Source: Bifidobacterium actinocoloniiforme DSM 22766 (lineage in GTDB: Bacteria > Actinomycetota > Actinomycetes > Actinomycetales > Bifidobacteriaceae). Taken from it: a DNA stretch of 64,000 nucleotides. Below the pieces are notes generated by a model. It made no database searches and was not told the DNA's origin. It saw only the letters and a list, made by a program, of their open reading frames with translations. A program made the position numbers and the translations under genes. Below are positions 1 through 8,920 of this stretch, one piece after another. Position 1 is the first letter of the stretch, and every line of letters begins with the position of its first letter. Location of the stretch: assembly GCF_001263395.1 (NCBI RefSeq), contig NZ_CP011786.1, positions 1,766,061-1,830,060 of the forward strand, in the 5' to 3' direction.

Positions 1-140
1 ACATGATGGGCACGATGATGGGGTTCTCGGCCTCAAGCAAGTTTACGCCCCGTCAGATCCAAGGAGCGCAGCAAGCCGTCCTGCACCGTTGCTCCAGGCT
101 CAATAGCTGCGGGAATTACGCGCTGCGGGAGTCGGTGTAG
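1..140 (+). CDS. 3' end of an unrecognised protein (partial)
   Basis: The third forward frame is open from the window edge to a TAG at 138-140. It gives about 45 residues ending in ALRESV, and about four fifths of its codons end in G or C, as in real genes of this genome. I do not recognise the family. The AT-rich stretch before the Fic gene begins soon after this stop, consistent with a gene end. It could also be chance open frame, because only a short piece is visible. Confidence 0.3.
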   Translation, partial: MMGTMMGFSASSKFTPRQIQGAQQAVLHRCSRLNSCGNYALRESV

Positions 141-309
141 TCGTGGGTGAGGAGCGAAGCGCCTGATGCGCTCCGGGGCATGTCCGAGAACATGATTGGC
201 TGCGTTACTTATCGCTTTGTGTGTTAAAAAGGTGACTTGAAGAGTCCTTATGAATCGAATATTTGATGTTACAGTAGAATATATGGATAAATAAGCTCAA
301 TATAGAGCA

Positions 310-332
310 TAATTATAGTGCTCCTATAATTA
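310..332 (+). promoter_or_regulatory. Palindrome over the -10 box of the Fic gene promoter
   Basis: The arms TAATTATAG (310-318) and CTATAATTA (324-332) are perfect inverted repeats around a 5-base spacer. The right arm contains a consensus -10 hexamer TATAAT at 325-330, 27 bases before the start codon. No good -35 lies 17 bases upstream. A shorter inverted repeat, GCTC with GAGC, precedes it at about 295-308. A protein bound here would cover the -10 box, so a repressor or autoregulatory site is a reasonable inference. The surrounding 100 bases are strikingly AT-rich for this genome. Confidence 0.5.
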
Positions 333-357
333 GTGGAATGGGTAGAGAGGTGAGACT

Positions 358-1620
358 ATGGCGGATGCTTACAGGTCATTGGCGAGGGAGTACCACGCCG
401 ATAGGTCGGCGAATATCCTGTCGAATCACAAAGAGCTCGAGCGCCAGCGGTTGGAGTCCACCTCCTCCTTCCGTACGGGCATAGAAACGAGCTTTGGTGA
501 GCTCTTCGTGGCCATGTCGCGCGATTTGGTGCTCAAGCTTGAGGACGTTCTGACGACAGACAAGCGGATCGCCTTGATGTGGAAGGACGCCTATCCCGAG
601 TTCCGCGACTCGTACATAGAGGAGGCAATTTCCGACGAGCTGCTGAACACCAACCTGATGGAGGGGGTGCGCAGCACCCGCAAAGAGACCAAAGCCGCGG
701 TGGAGGCCATCTACGGCGCCCGTAAGGGTTCCGCGACCCCGCGGTTCGGCGAGTTCGCCAGGCTCTACAAGGAGCTGGTGAACAGCGCCGATACCGATTC
801 CCGCACTGACCGCACGAAGATGCCGAAGGACTTGGCTGATATTCGCCGGGTCTACGACGCCATCGCCCTTGACGGGGTGCCCGATGCGGACAAACCCGAC
901 GGAGAGCTCTTTCGCAAAGGAAGCGTCGAGATAGAGGGGCCCCGGGGTGTGGAGCATGCAGGCGTGTCCGGCGAGGTCAATATCGGCGCGATGCTGATGC
1001 AAATGCTGGGACTGGTCTTTTCGCGCGAGATTCCGCACATACCGGCAGTCATCATGTCCCACTTCCTCTTTGAGTACATCCACCCCTTCTATGACGGCAA
1101 TGGGCGGACAGGCCGCTACCTGCTGTCCCTGTACCTCAACGAGGATTTGTCCTTGCCTGTCGTGCTCTCTCTGTCGCGGGTCATGGCGGAGCACAGAAGC
1201 GAGTACTACCAGGCGTTTCGCGAAGCCCAGGATAAGTTGAACTGCGGCGAGCTCACCCAGTTCGTAATCACCTTCCTCGGGTTCATCCAAGAAGCCCAGG
1301 ATGATTTCATGAAGGCCTTTGGCAGGCAGCTTGAAGAGAGGACCCAGATTTCCCCCCTGTGCGAAAGTATCGGGAGGGAGAGGGGCTTGACGGGTCCGGC
1401 CACCCGCATCCTTGAGAGCGTCTTCAGGGAGGCGGTTCTGGGCACGCGCAAGGGTGTCGGCTTAGGCGATTTGTCTCAGGAGCTCGGGCGCAGCAAGCAG
1501 AGCGTCAGAATCCATGTCGGCGAGCTCCTGGAAAAGGGGCTCGCCGTGTACACCAAGCGCAGGCCTTTGATGATAACGGTTTCACACGCCGCCCTGGGCC
1601 GCTTTTACGCGCAAGGCTAG
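358..1620 (+). CDS. Fic family protein (probable AMPylator, class II)
   Basis: Fic enzymes usually transfer AMP from ATP onto a hydroxyl side chain of a target protein. The complete core motif [12 protein letters not shown] starts at His242, with the catalytic His and the phosphate-binding Asn and Arg residues present. An N-terminal inhibitory-helix motif of the form (S/T)xxxE(G/N) is visible as T98-NLM-E102-G103, which places it among class II, self-inhibited Fic proteins. The C-terminus (about 355-410) looks like a winged helix ([24 protein letters not shown]), so the protein may bind DNA. The start has a GAGAGGTGAG ribosome site. No antitoxin gene is adjacent, as expected when inhibition is built in. 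The target is unknown. Confidence 0.9.
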   Translation: MADAYRSLAREYHADRSANILSNHKELERQRLESTSSFRTGIETSFGELFVAMSRDLVLKLEDVLTTDKRIALMWKDAYPEFRDSYIEEAISDELLNTNLMEGVRSTRKETKAAVEAIYGARKGSATPRFGEFARLYKELVNSADTDSRTDRTKMPKDLADIRRVYDAIALDGVPDADKPDGELFRKGSVEIEGPRGVEHAGVSGEVNIGAMLMQMLGLVFSREIPHIPAVIMSHFLFEYIHPFYDGNGRTGRYLLSLYLNEDLSLPVVLSLSRVMAEHRSEYYQAFREAQDKLNCGELTQFVITFLGFIQEAQDDFMKAFGRQLEERTQISPLCESIGRERGLTGPATRILESVFREAVLGTRKGVGLGDLSQELGRSKQSVRIHVGELLEKGLAVYTKRRPLMITVSHAALGRFYAQG

Positions 1621-2432
1621 TCGGCGCTGTCTTGGACCAGGTAGGGCTGGTTGGAGAGGGCTCGGGTGGCGGCGTCCTGCATGTCGCTGGCGGCTACGCC
1701 CGGTTTGGCGAACATGACCACCTGGCCCGTCGCCCCGTACGGGGAGAAGCCCTGGAACTGGACGACGGGCGGCTTGCCGGGCAGCATCATGGCGCTGGTG
1801 GCGGTCTCGACCCGTTGGGCGATTGACTGGGCGCAACGGTCCAGGTCCTGGCCGCCGCGCACCGTGAAGGAGACCGTGGCCGCTGATTCGCTCAGGGGCG
1901 GGATCTTCTCCAGGGCGGTGGTGTTGAGCACCGAATTGGGAATCCACATCTGGTTGCCGGTGCGATCGGCCACGATCGTGTGCCGCCAGGTGATGTCTTC
2001 CACCGTGCCGGTGATGCCCTGGATGGAGATGATGTCGCCAGGCTGAATCACCTTGCTGAGCATCAGGCCGAAGCCGCCCACGATGTTCGCGATCGTGTCC
2101 TTCAAGCCCAGCGACAGGGCCAAACCGGAGACGCCAAGGGCCGTGGCCACCGTCGTCGGATTGATGCCGAAGACCGGCTGCAACACGCAGGCCGCCGCGA
2201 AAATCCAGATGACCGCCTTGACGATGTTGACGAAAATCGACGCCGATGGGATGACCGTGTGCTCCAAGGTGCGCTTCATGACCACCGAGACGCAGCGGGA
2301 GGCCAGGGCTGCGCAGATGATGACGATGGCCAGCAGGACGATGTGCCCGAAGTTGCGCTCCAGCCAGGTCTGCGCCAGGTTAGCGGTCTGTTCGGCCTTC
2401 TGCTCGGCGCCCGCCGCCAGCAACCAGTTCAT
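1617..2432 (-). CDS. MscS-type mechanosensitive ion channel family protein
   Basis: A 271-residue small-conductance mechanosensitive channel, expected to release solutes on hypo-osmotic shock. Three hydrophobic segments are visible: about 29-49, 62-84, and a Gly/Ala-rich pore helix at about 88-115 ([20 protein letters not shown]). The cytoplasmic beta domain follows ([20 protein letters not shown], then IPNS). I start at the ATG at 2432 because it has an AGGGGG ribosome site and overlaps the upstream acetyltransferase stop as ATGA; a longer frame adds only Arg-rich residues. Its stop shares the tetranucleotide CTAG (1617-1620) with the stop of the convergent Fic gene. Confidence 0.88.
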   Translation of the reverse strand: MNWLLAAGAEQKAEQTANLAQTWLERNFGHIVLLAIVIICAALASRCVSVVMKRTLEHTVIPSASIFVNIVKAVIWIFAAACVLQPVFGINPTTVATALGVSGLALSLGLKDTIANIVGGFGLMLSKVIQPGDIISIQGITGTVEDITWRHTIVADRTGNQMWIPNSVLNTTALEKIPPLSESAATVSFTVRGGQDLDRCAQSIAQRVETATSAMMLPGKPPVVQFQGFSPYGATGQVVMFAKPGVAASDMQDAATRALSNQPYLVQDSAD

Positions 2433-2986
2433 GCCAATTCCCCCTGCCCTCGCCCTGGTTCTTGCCCTTGCCTGTGCTCGGCCCGCCCGGCGCTCCCGCC
2501 GCCCAGGCGCTTGCTCATCCACATGTGCGGGCAGCCTTCGTCCAAATCGCGCAAGCCGGTCGGCTCATAGCCGAGACTGCGGTAGAAACCCTCCGCCTGC
2601 TCCTGGGCGTGGAGGAGCACCCGCTCGCCCCCGTGCCCGGTGATCGCGGCTTCGGCCGCGGTCAGCAGGGCCGCGCCCACATGGTTGCCACGGTGGTCTT
2701 TGAGCACGGCGAGGCGGCCTATGGTGTACTGCCTTGAGCGTCCGCCGGCGTCGAACCGGCCCTGCGGGTCGCTGGGGAAGAACCGGCAGGTGGCGATGGC
2801 CTCCCGCCTGGCGGGGTCGCCCTGTTCGCCGCCCGCGAGTCCGTCTGCATCGGCGAAGGCCAGCATGTGGGTGCTCAGGTCGTCGAGCGCGTCGAATTCG
2901 TCGTGGAAGCCCTGCTCTCGCATGAAGACGAGCTCGCGGATGCGGCGGGCCTGGTCCGGCAGCCTTCGGTAGGTCTGCGTGCGCAT
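2429..2986 (-). CDS. GNAT family N-acetyltransferase
   Basis: A 185-residue acetyl-CoA-dependent acyltransferase of the GNAT fold, substrate unknown. The acetyl-CoA site region is visible as RLAVLKDHRGNHVGAALLTAAE, followed by FYRSLGYEPTG near the C-terminus, typical of motifs A and B. The chosen start at MRTQTYRR has a GAAAGAAG site; an ATG 60 bases upstream is possible. The stop overlaps the MscS start (ATGA), so the two are translationally coupled. The C-terminal 30 residues are Gly/Arg-rich and probably disordered. Confidence 0.8.
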   Translation of the reverse strand: MRTQTYRRLPDQARRIRELVFMREQGFHDEFDALDDLSTHMLAFADADGLAGGEQGDPARREAIATCRFFPSDPQGRFDAGGRSRQYTIGRLAVLKDHRGNHVGAALLTAAEAAITGHGGERVLLHAQEQAEGFYRSLGYEPTGLRDLDEGCPHMWMSKRLGGGSAGRAEHRQGQEPGRGQGELA

Positions 2987-3175
2987 GTCGGTCTTCTTTC
3001 GGGTGGGAGCGTGCCTGTTCTGCCATTCTAATCTGAACCGCACCATCAGGCATGAAAGCCTCCTGGGCGCAGGCTGGACGCTTCCGCGTCAGCGCTCGCG
3101 GCTTTGCCCGCTGCGCTGGCCAAGGTGACCGATAAGGTGATGCATGACGATTGTCGACTACTCGAAGGGGCGCTC

Positions 3176-3844
3176 ATGGCAGCCGATACGATGAACCAAG
3201 CCAACCAGCGGGACGCGCGCGGAGAGCGCGAGCGGATGCTGGCCGGGGAGCCCTACAACGCCGCTGACCCCGGACTGTCCGCCATGCGCGCCAAGGCCCA
3301 CGAGCTCTGCCGGCGCTACAACGCGCTGTCTGAGGCCGCCAGCCAGGAGCGCGAGGCCATCATGAAGGAACTGGTGGGCGGCATAGGCGCGGACAGCGAG
3401 ATCCTGGGGCCGGTCTTCTTTGACTACGGCGTATTCACGACCATAGGGGAGCGGGTCTTCGCCAACTTCAACTTCAGCGTGCTGGACGTGTGCCCGGTCA
3501 CGATCGGCAGCAACGTGATGTTCGGGCCGAACGTCTCCCTGATGACGCCCCTGCACCCCCTGTGCTGGGAGGACCGAAACCTGCGTGAGGCCGAGTCCGG
3601 CGAGCTCTTCGACTACGAGTACGGCGCCCCCATCACAATCGGATCCAACTGCTGGCTGGCCGCGAATGTGACTGTGACCGGCGGCGTCACGATTGGCGAA
3701 GGCTCCGTCATCGGCGCCGGCTCGGTCGTCACCCACGACATCCCGCCCCACTCCCTGGCCTATGGCACCCCCTGCCGTGTCGCCCGCCAGCTGACTGAGG
3801 CGGACCGTATGGCCCTCCCCACCCGGTTCCCCGAGCGCTCCTAG
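3176..3844 (+). CDS. Sugar O-acetyltransferase, maltose/galactoside type
   Basis: A 222-residue left-handed beta-helix acetyltransferase that would move acetyl from acetyl-CoA onto a sugar hydroxyl. The N-terminal cap [16 protein letters not shown] is typical of the Maa/LacA family. It is followed by hexapeptide repeats ([33 protein letters not shown]) and the catalytic-His segment MTPLHPL. The C-terminus [10 protein letters not shown] is also characteristic. I chose the ATG at 3176 for its GAAGGGG site; the frame opens 72 bases earlier. It stands alone, divergent from the acetyltransferase/MscS pair. Confidence 0.88.
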   Translation: MAADTMNQANQRDARGERERMLAGEPYNAADPGLSAMRAKAHELCRRYNALSEAASQEREAIMKELVGGIGADSEILGPVFFDYGVFTTIGERVFANFNFSVLDVCPVTIGSNVMFGPNVSLMTPLHPLCWEDRNLREAESGELFDYEYGAPITIGSNCWLAANVTVTGGVTIGEGSVIGAGSVVTHDIPPHSLAYGTPCRVARQLTEADRMALPTRFPERS

Positions 3845-3931
3845 TCGCACGGCTTCGTTTCCGCCGCTCGCATTGGAAAGCGTGGGGGCGTAGTGACCTG
3901 CGAATCGCACTATGTGTAGAGTGTGTGTAAT

Positions 3932-3970
3932 AGTATCTTCTACCCAAAATAGTTTTGGGTAGAAGATACT
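3932..3970 (+). promoter_or_regulatory. 39-base perfect palindrome upstream of the MarR gene
   Basis: Two 18-base arms, 3932-3949 and 3953-3970, are exact reverse complements around the loop TAG. The right arm reads TTTTGGGTAGAAGATACT. It lies 77 bases before the MarR start and 88 bases after the acetyltransferase stop. It lacks a following T-tract, so an operator is likelier than a terminator. MarR proteins are dimers that usually bind palindromes in their own promoter, so autoregulation is the natural inference. I found no second copy before the ABC genes. Confidence 0.6.
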
Positions 3971-4046
3971 CTGTATGGGAGCGGGCGGCCAAATTGGTCG
4001 GTCCAGCGGCTGGTACCGGCAGGCGCCAGGGTCAGGAGGCGAACTG

Positions 4047-4511
4047 ATGTCCTATGCCGAGGAAGCCTTCGATGAGCTCTCGCGCCTGGTCATGGAGCAC
4101 CGGGCCGTCGTGCCGGAGAAGGTGGACCGGTCCATCCGTGGGGAAGCCGTCATCTTGCGGGCCTTGGAGAAGTTCGGGAGACTGACGCCTTCGCAACTGT
4201 GTAAAGTCGCCCGGCTCAGCTCGGGGCGGGTCTCCTCGCTCTTGCGCTCGCTGGAGGGCAAGGGCTGCGTCAGCCGGACTGCCGACGACGAGGACCGCCG
4301 CAACGTGCATGTCTCAATCACCGAGGTCGGCAGGGAGCGTAACCGTCAGGCCTACGGCATGATGAGACGAGACATATGCTGGGTTTTTGGGCAGATGGGA
4401 CAGGCGCAAGCCAGCGAGTTCCTGAGGTTGTGCGCCCTCTTCGACAGGTATGTGGCTGAGCGCTGCGAAAGCCGCATAAGCCAAGCCGGCCGGAGGCGGC
4501 CTGTGCCCTGA
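4047..4511 (+). CDS. MarR family transcriptional regulator
   Basis: A 154-residue winged-helix regulator. The DNA-binding domain spans about residues 35-95: helix-turn-helix LTPSQLCKVARLSSGRVSSLLRSLEGKG, then the wing SRTADDEDRRNVHVSIT with the D-x-R-R pattern typical of MarR. The outer helices would form the dimer interface. A strong AGGAGG site at 4034-4039 fixes the ATG at 4047. The gene is followed after 208 bases by two ABC exporter half-transporters, a common arrangement in which MarR controls drug or toxicant export. The ligand is unknown. Confidence 0.87.
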   Translation: MSYAEEAFDELSRLVMEHRAVVPEKVDRSIRGEAVILRALEKFGRLTPSQLCKVARLSSGRVSSLLRSLEGKGCVSRTADDEDRRNVHVSITEVGRERNRQAYGMMRRDICWVFGQMGQAQASEFLRLCALFDRYVAERCESRISQAGRRRPVP

Positions 4512-4575
4512 TGGGCGGACGTAAGCAGGGCCTTGCGCCCCAAGCCGTCGCACCTTTTTCGTGACAACAAAACCC

Positions 4576-4635
4576 GGGGTCCTTGACCCCACCTATGAGA
4601 AGACGTACTGCCAACAGTTGGTCGAACCGGTTCGA
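4576..4635 (+). promoter_or_regulatory. Cluster of palindromes in the marR-ABC exporter gap
   Basis: Within the 208-base gap are a hairpin GGGGTC/GACCCC with a CTT loop (4576-4590), the palindrome CCAACAGTTGG (4611-4621), and directly after it the 14-base perfect palindrome TCGAACCGGTTCGA (4622-4635). None matches the 39-base palindrome before marR. They could be operator sites for the exporter genes, but I see no convincing promoter hexamers, so the role is open. Confidence 0.3.
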
Positions 4636-4719
4636 GTCCTGTTCGCGCGGGGCGACGAGCGGGCTGACGCGGCGCAGGCGACCAGTAAGTGGACGCTTAG
4701 ATAAGCAGAAAGAAGCAGC

Positions 4720-6489
4720 ATGATACGAATCTGTCGATACCTGTCCAAGGCGGAGCTGGGCCAGCTGGTCCTGGTGGTCGGCTTCATCGTGGCCCAGGTC
4801 TGGCTGGACCTGAAGCTGCCGGACTATATGGCCGACATCACCCGCCAAGTCGAGACTCCGGGAAGCCAGATGAGCGAGATTTGGAAGTCCGGAGGCAAGA
4901 TGCTCCTGGTCTCGCTGCTCTCCCTGGTGTGCGCGGTATTGACCTCCTACTTCGCTGTGCGCGTGGCCTCCTCCTTCTCCCAGCGCTTGCGCTCGCTGGA
5001 GTTCGCCAAGGTGGAGTCCTTCTCCACAGCCGAGATGGGCCGTTTCTCCACCGCCTCGCTGATCACGCGCTCCACCAACGACGTGACCCAGGTGCAGATG
5101 TTCATCACCATGGGTCTGATGATGCTGATCAAGGCGCCGATCATGGCCGTGTGGGCGGTCTGCAAGATCGCGGGCAAGGGCTATGAGTGGACTATGGCCA
5201 CCGGCATCTCCGTGGTCATCCTGCTGGTCGTCGTCGGGCTGCTGATGGTCTTCGTCATGCCTAGGTTCAAGCGGATGCAGTCCCTGACCGACAACATCAA
5301 CCAGGTGGCCCGCGAGAACCTGACCGGCCTGAAAGTCGTGCGCGCCTACAACGCGGAGGACTACCAAGAGGATAAGTTCACCCGGGCCAACGACGAGCTG
5401 ACCGGCACCCAGCTTTCCACCACACGCGCCATGAGCATCATGATGCCGGTGATGAACACGATCATGAACGGGCTGATGCTGGCGGTCTACTGGATCGGCG
5501 CCTACCTGATCAACGCCGCCGGAATGATGGACCGTATCACCCTGTTCGGCAACATGGTGGTCTTCTCCTCCTACGCGGTGCAGGTCATCATGTCCTTCCT
5601 GCTGATGAGCATGGTCTTCGTCCTGTGGCCTAGGGCCGACGTCTCCGCCCACCGCATCATGGAGGTCCTGGACACCAGGCCCTCGATCGCCGACGGCCAG
5701 CAGGCCTCCGGCAAGCCGGGCGAGCGCGGGCAGGTGACCTTCCGCGACGTGTCCTTCACCTATCCGGGAGCCTCGGCCCCCATCCTGGAGCACGTGGACT
5801 TCTCGGTGGGGCAGGGGCGGACCGTGGCCTTCATCGGCTCCACCGGCTCAGGCAAATCCACCCTGGTTAACCTGGTGCCCCGCTTCGCCGACGTCTCCAG
5901 CGGGCAGGTCCTGGTCGACGGAGTGGATGTGCGCGACTACCAGGTCAAGGCCCTGCGCGACAAGATCGGCTACGTGCCCCAGCAGTCCTTCATGTTCCGC
6001 GGCACCGTCGAGTCCAACGTGGCTTACGGCGACCAGGCCGACGGCGTGAGCGAGCAGGAGAAGCTGGAGCGGGTCAAGCAGGCCGTGGGTGTGGCCCAGG
6101 CCGAGGAGTTCGTCTCGGGCATGCCCGACACCTACCGGTCGGCCATCTCGCAAGGGGGCTCCAATGTCTCCGGCGGGCAGAAGCAGCGCCTCTCGATAGC
6201 CCGGGCCGTGTGGCGCAAGCCGGAGATCCTGATCTTCGACGACTCCTTCTCCGCTCTGGACTTCAAGACCGACCGCCAGGTGCGCGACGCCCTGAAGGAC
6301 CAGATGAAGGGGGCCACGATGATGATCGTGGCCCAGCGCATCGGCACGATCATGGACGCCGACCAAATCCTGGTCCTGGACCAGGGCAGGGTGGTGGGCA
6401 AGGGCACCCACCAGGAGCTCCTGAAGACCTGCCCGGTCTACCAGCAGATCGCCAAGAGCCAGCTGACCGAAAAGGAGCTGGCCGCATGA
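4720..6489 (+). CDS. Heterodimeric ABC exporter subunit with degenerate ATPase site
   Basis: A 589-residue half-transporter with six membrane segments (about 15-310) fused to a nucleotide-binding domain. Walker A GSTGSGKS is at 373-380 and the canonical signature VSGGQ at 483-487. Walker B ends in Asp507-Asp508, with Asp in place of the catalytic Glu, and the switch His is Gln539 (VAQR). These are the hallmarks of the degenerate-site partner in heterodimeric exporters such as TM287/288, LmrCD and BmrCD. The partner gene follows after 85 bases. The likely role is efflux of drugs, bile-like compounds or lipids; the substrate cannot be read from the sequence. Confidence 0.9.
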   Translation: MIRICRYLSKAELGQLVLVVGFIVAQVWLDLKLPDYMADITRQVETPGSQMSEIWKSGGKMLLVSLLSLVCAVLTSYFAVRVASSFSQRLRSLEFAKVESFSTAEMGRFSTASLITRSTNDVTQVQMFITMGLMMLIKAPIMAVWAVCKIAGKGYEWTMATGISVVILLVVVGLLMVFVMPRFKRMQSLTDNINQVARENLTGLKVVRAYNAEDYQEDKFTRANDELTGTQLSTTRAMSIMMPVMNTIMNGLMLAVYWIGAYLINAAGMMDRITLFGNMVVFSSYAVQVIMSFLLMSMVFVLWPRADVSAHRIMEVLDTRPSIADGQQASGKPGERGQVTFRDVSFTYPGASAPILEHVDFSVGQGRTVAFIGSTGSGKSTLVNLVPRFADVSSGQVLVDGVDVRDYQVKALRDKIGYVPQQSFMFRGTVESNVAYGDQADGVSEQEKLERVKQAVGVAQAEEFVSGMPDTYRSAISQGGSNVSGGQKQRLSIARAVWRKPEILIFDDSFSALDFKTDRQVRDALKDQMKGATMMIVAQRIGTIMDADQILVLDQGRVVGKGTHQELLKTCPVYQQIAKSQLTEKELAA

Positions 6490-6574
6490 TCCGGTCCTTA
6501 CAGGGCCTTGGCGCCCCGGCGGCCGGAGCCGCGGTAGTTGCAGAGTTCGCTATGGCGAGGAGTTTGAGGACACG

Positions 6575-8461
6575 ATGAGTACAGCACAGCGTTCGATGGC
6601 CGCCAGGCCGTCCAGGGGCGGCCACGGCCAGATGCGCGGTCGCATGGAGAAACCTGAGAGCTTCGGGCAGGCCATGAAGCAGTTGGGGCGCTTCTCCAAG
6701 CGATACATCCCAGCCGTGATTGTGGCTTTCGCTTTCGGCGCGGTGGGCGCGGCCTGCCAGATCGTGGGCCCCGACTGGCTTAAGAGGGTGACCGATGCCA
6801 TCGCTAAGGGCATGCCGGCCATCGTCCACGGGCGCCCCGTCATGGCCTCGATCGACCTGGGCTATGTGGAGCGCGTCTGCTTCGTGCTCGTGGGCCTGTA
6901 CGTGGGCTACGCCTTGTTGACCTATGTGCAGTCCTGGATCATGGCCACGCTCACCCAGCGCACCGCCCAGGGCCTGCGCGAGGCCATCTCGAAGAAGATC
7001 AACCGTCTGCCCCTCAGGTACTTCGACAGGGTCTCCTACGGAGACGTGCTCTCACGGATCACCAACGACGTGGACGCTATCGGCCAGACCCTGGGCCAGA
7101 GCCTGGGTTCCTTGGTGATCTCAATCACTACGTTCGTGGGCTCGTTGATCATGATGTTCGCCAACGACGTGATCATGACCGTGGTGGCGATTGGGTCGGC
7201 GGTCGTGGGCGGCATCCTGATGATGGCCATCATGGGGGTCTCCCAGAAGTACTTCGTGCGCCAGCAGATCGCCCTGGGCGACGTGAACGGCCACGTGGAG
7301 GAGAAGTACTCGGGCCACGTGATCGTCAAGGCGTACTCGGGCGAGCGGGATTCGATCGAGCAGTTCGAGCGGTACAACCAGGACCTGTACGAGTCGGGCT
7401 GGAAGTCCCAGTTCCTCTCCTCGCTGATGATGCCGCTGATGAACTTCGTCGGCAACTTCGGCTACGTGGCCGTATGCGTGGTCGGCGCCTCACTCGCCAT
7501 GAACGGCAAGATATCCTTCGGCGTGATCGTGGCCTTCATGATGTACATCCGCCTGTTCACGCAGCCCCTGAGCCAGTTCGCGCAAGCCTTCCAGAACCTC
7601 CAGCGCACCGCGGCCGCATCCGAGCGCGTCTTCGGCTTCCTGGACGCACCCGAGATGGCCGACGAGTCCGACAAGCGGGCCCTGCTGGGTCGGTCGGCGG
7701 ATGGAAGCCCCAAGCCGGTGCGCGGGCAATTGGACTTCGAGCACGTGAACTTCTCCTATAAGCCGGATCATCCGATCATCAAGGACTTCACCGCTCAGGC
7801 CCAGCCAGGGCAGAAGGTGGCCCTGGTCGGGCCGACAGGCGCTGGCAAGACCACGATGGTGAACCTGTTGATGCGCTTCTATGAGCTGGATTCCGGCGAC
7901 ATCCGCATCGACGGGGTCTCCACCGAGGATGTGCCCCGCTGGAACGTCCACGACCAGTTCTCCATGGTCCTGCAGGACACCTGGGTCTTCCGCGGCACGG
8001 TCAAGGAGAACGTGATTTACTCCAAGCAGGGGGTCACCGACGAACAGGTGGTCTCCGCCTGCCAGGCCGTAGGGTTGGACCGTTTCATCCGCACCCTGCC
8101 CCAGGGCTACGACACGGTGCTGACCGACGACACCTCGCTCTCCCAAGGCCAGCGGCAGTTGCTGACCATCGCCCGGGCCATGGTCCAGGACGCGCCGATT
8201 CTGATCCTTGACGAGGCCACATCCTCGGTGGATACCCGAACTGAGGAGTTGATCCAGAAGGCCATGGACGCGCTGACCGTGGGCCGGACCAGCGTGGTTA
8301 TCGCCCACCGCCTGTCGACCATCCGCGACGCCGACCTGATTCTGGTAATGGACCACGGCCGAATCATCGAGCGGGGCACCCACGAGCAGCTGCTTAAGCA
8401 GGGCGGCTTCTACGCCGACCTCTATAACAGCCAGTTCGCTTCAACCGAGCTCCTGGCCTAG
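6575..8461 (+). CDS. Heterodimeric ABC exporter subunit with catalytic ATPase site
   Basis: A 628-residue half-transporter, the partner of the preceding gene. Walker A GPTGAGKT is at 419-426. Walker B ends Asp546-Glu547 with the catalytic Glu, and the switch His is His578 (IAHR). Its signature is LSQGQ (522-526), with Gln replacing the usual Gly. Paired with the upstream protein this gives one competent site (this Walker A/B plus the partner's SGGQ) and one degenerate site, as in known asymmetric exporters. The N-terminal 35 residues before the first membrane segment are basic and Gly-rich. The ATG at 6575 is preceded by GAGGAG and TGAGGA elements. Confidence 0.9.
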   Translation: MSTAQRSMAARPSRGGHGQMRGRMEKPESFGQAMKQLGRFSKRYIPAVIVAFAFGAVGAACQIVGPDWLKRVTDAIAKGMPAIVHGRPVMASIDLGYVERVCFVLVGLYVGYALLTYVQSWIMATLTQRTAQGLREAISKKINRLPLRYFDRVSYGDVLSRITNDVDAIGQTLGQSLGSLVISITTFVGSLIMMFANDVIMTVVAIGSAVVGGILMMAIMGVSQKYFVRQQIALGDVNGHVEEKYSGHVIVKAYSGERDSIEQFERYNQDLYESGWKSQFLSSLMMPLMNFVGNFGYVAVCVVGASLAMNGKISFGVIVAFMMYIRLFTQPLSQFAQAFQNLQRTAAASERVFGFLDAPEMADESDKRALLGRSADGSPKPVRGQLDFEHVNFSYKPDHPIIKDFTAQAQPGQKVALVGPTGAGKTTMVNLLMRFYELDSGDIRIDGVSTEDVPRWNVHDQFSMVLQDTWVFRGTVKENVIYSKQGVTDEQVVSACQAVGLDRFIRTLPQGYDTVLTDDTSLSQGQRQLLTIARAMVQDAPILILDEATSSVDTRTEELIQKAMDALTVGRTSVVIAHRLSTIRDADLILVMDHGRIIERGTHEQLLKQGGFYADLYNSQFASTELLA

Positions 8462-8492
8462 GGCGGCTGGCGCGACAGGCCGCGCGGGGCGC

Positions 8493-8521
8493 TTGCCGGT
8501 CGCTCGCGGATATGGTATCTT
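8493..8521 (+). promoter_or_regulatory. Probable promoter of rpmB
   Basis: A -35-like TTGCCG (8493-8498) and a -10-like TATCTT (8516-8521) are separated by exactly 17 bases. They sit about 88 bases before the rpmB start and just after the ABC exporter gene ends, in a region with no other gene. Confidence 0.5.
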
Positions 8522-8608
8522 AGACAAGTTGTGTGTTTGAGCGGGTGCTTGCAGCCGCCGGCCCAGCGCACGGTAGGACTTGGAAGAACGACGTCAAAGG
8601 GAGTCATC

Positions 8609-8803
8609 ATGGCAGCTCGTTGCGCAGTGTGCGGCAAAGGCCCGCGCTCTGGTTACAGTGTTTCACATTCGCATATCCGCAATAAGCGCGTCTTCCGCCC
8701 CAACCTGCAGTCCGTGCACACCCAGATCGACGGCGAGAACGTGCGCGTCCGCGTGTGCGTCAAGTGCATCAAGGCTGGTAAGGTGCAGCGGGTCGCGGCC
8801 TGA
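8609..8803 (+). CDS. rpmB: 50S ribosomal protein bL28, zinc-ribbon form
   Basis: A 64-residue large-subunit ribosomal protein. The N-terminus [20 protein letters not shown] is typical of L28. Two Cys pairs are present, C5-x-x-C8 and CVKC near the C-terminus, so this is the zinc-binding (C+) form. The start is the ATG with an AAAGGGAG site; the open frame extends 78 bases upstream without homology. It is followed by a strong terminator, so it is probably a single-gene unit. Confidence 0.95.
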   Translation: MAARCAVCGKGPRSGYSVSHSHIRNKRVFRPNLQSVHTQIDGENVRVRVCVKCIKAGKVQRVAA

Positions 8804-8832
8804 CCCATCCGGCGGAAGTCGGCTGTTTTTCG

Positions 8833-8866
8833 GACCTCCCAGGGCTTAGGCCCTGGAGGTCTTTTT
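8833..8866 (+). terminator. Rho-independent terminator after rpmB
   Basis: The arms GACCTCCCAGGGC and GCCCTGGAGGTC form a 12-base-pair stem with one bulged C and a TTAG loop, followed by TTTTT. It lies 30 bases past the rpmB stop. This is one of the few classical terminators with a U-tract in the window. Confidence 0.85.
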
Positions 8867-8920
8867 CGTATTCGGCCTCCGGGTCTTCCGGTAGAGTCGG
8901 AAGGGCAGGGAGGAGGAGCC

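Noticed and set aside
4611-4650. tRNA-like piece containing GGTTCGAGTCC
   Set aside because: The flanking bases do not form a T stem and there is no acceptor or anticodon arm; the bases belong to a palindrome instead.
4318-5793. A 491-codon minus-strand frame over marR and the first ABC subunit
   Set aside because: It is the antisense of well-recognised genes and is His/Gly/Asp-rich, typical of the shadow of high-GC coding DNA.
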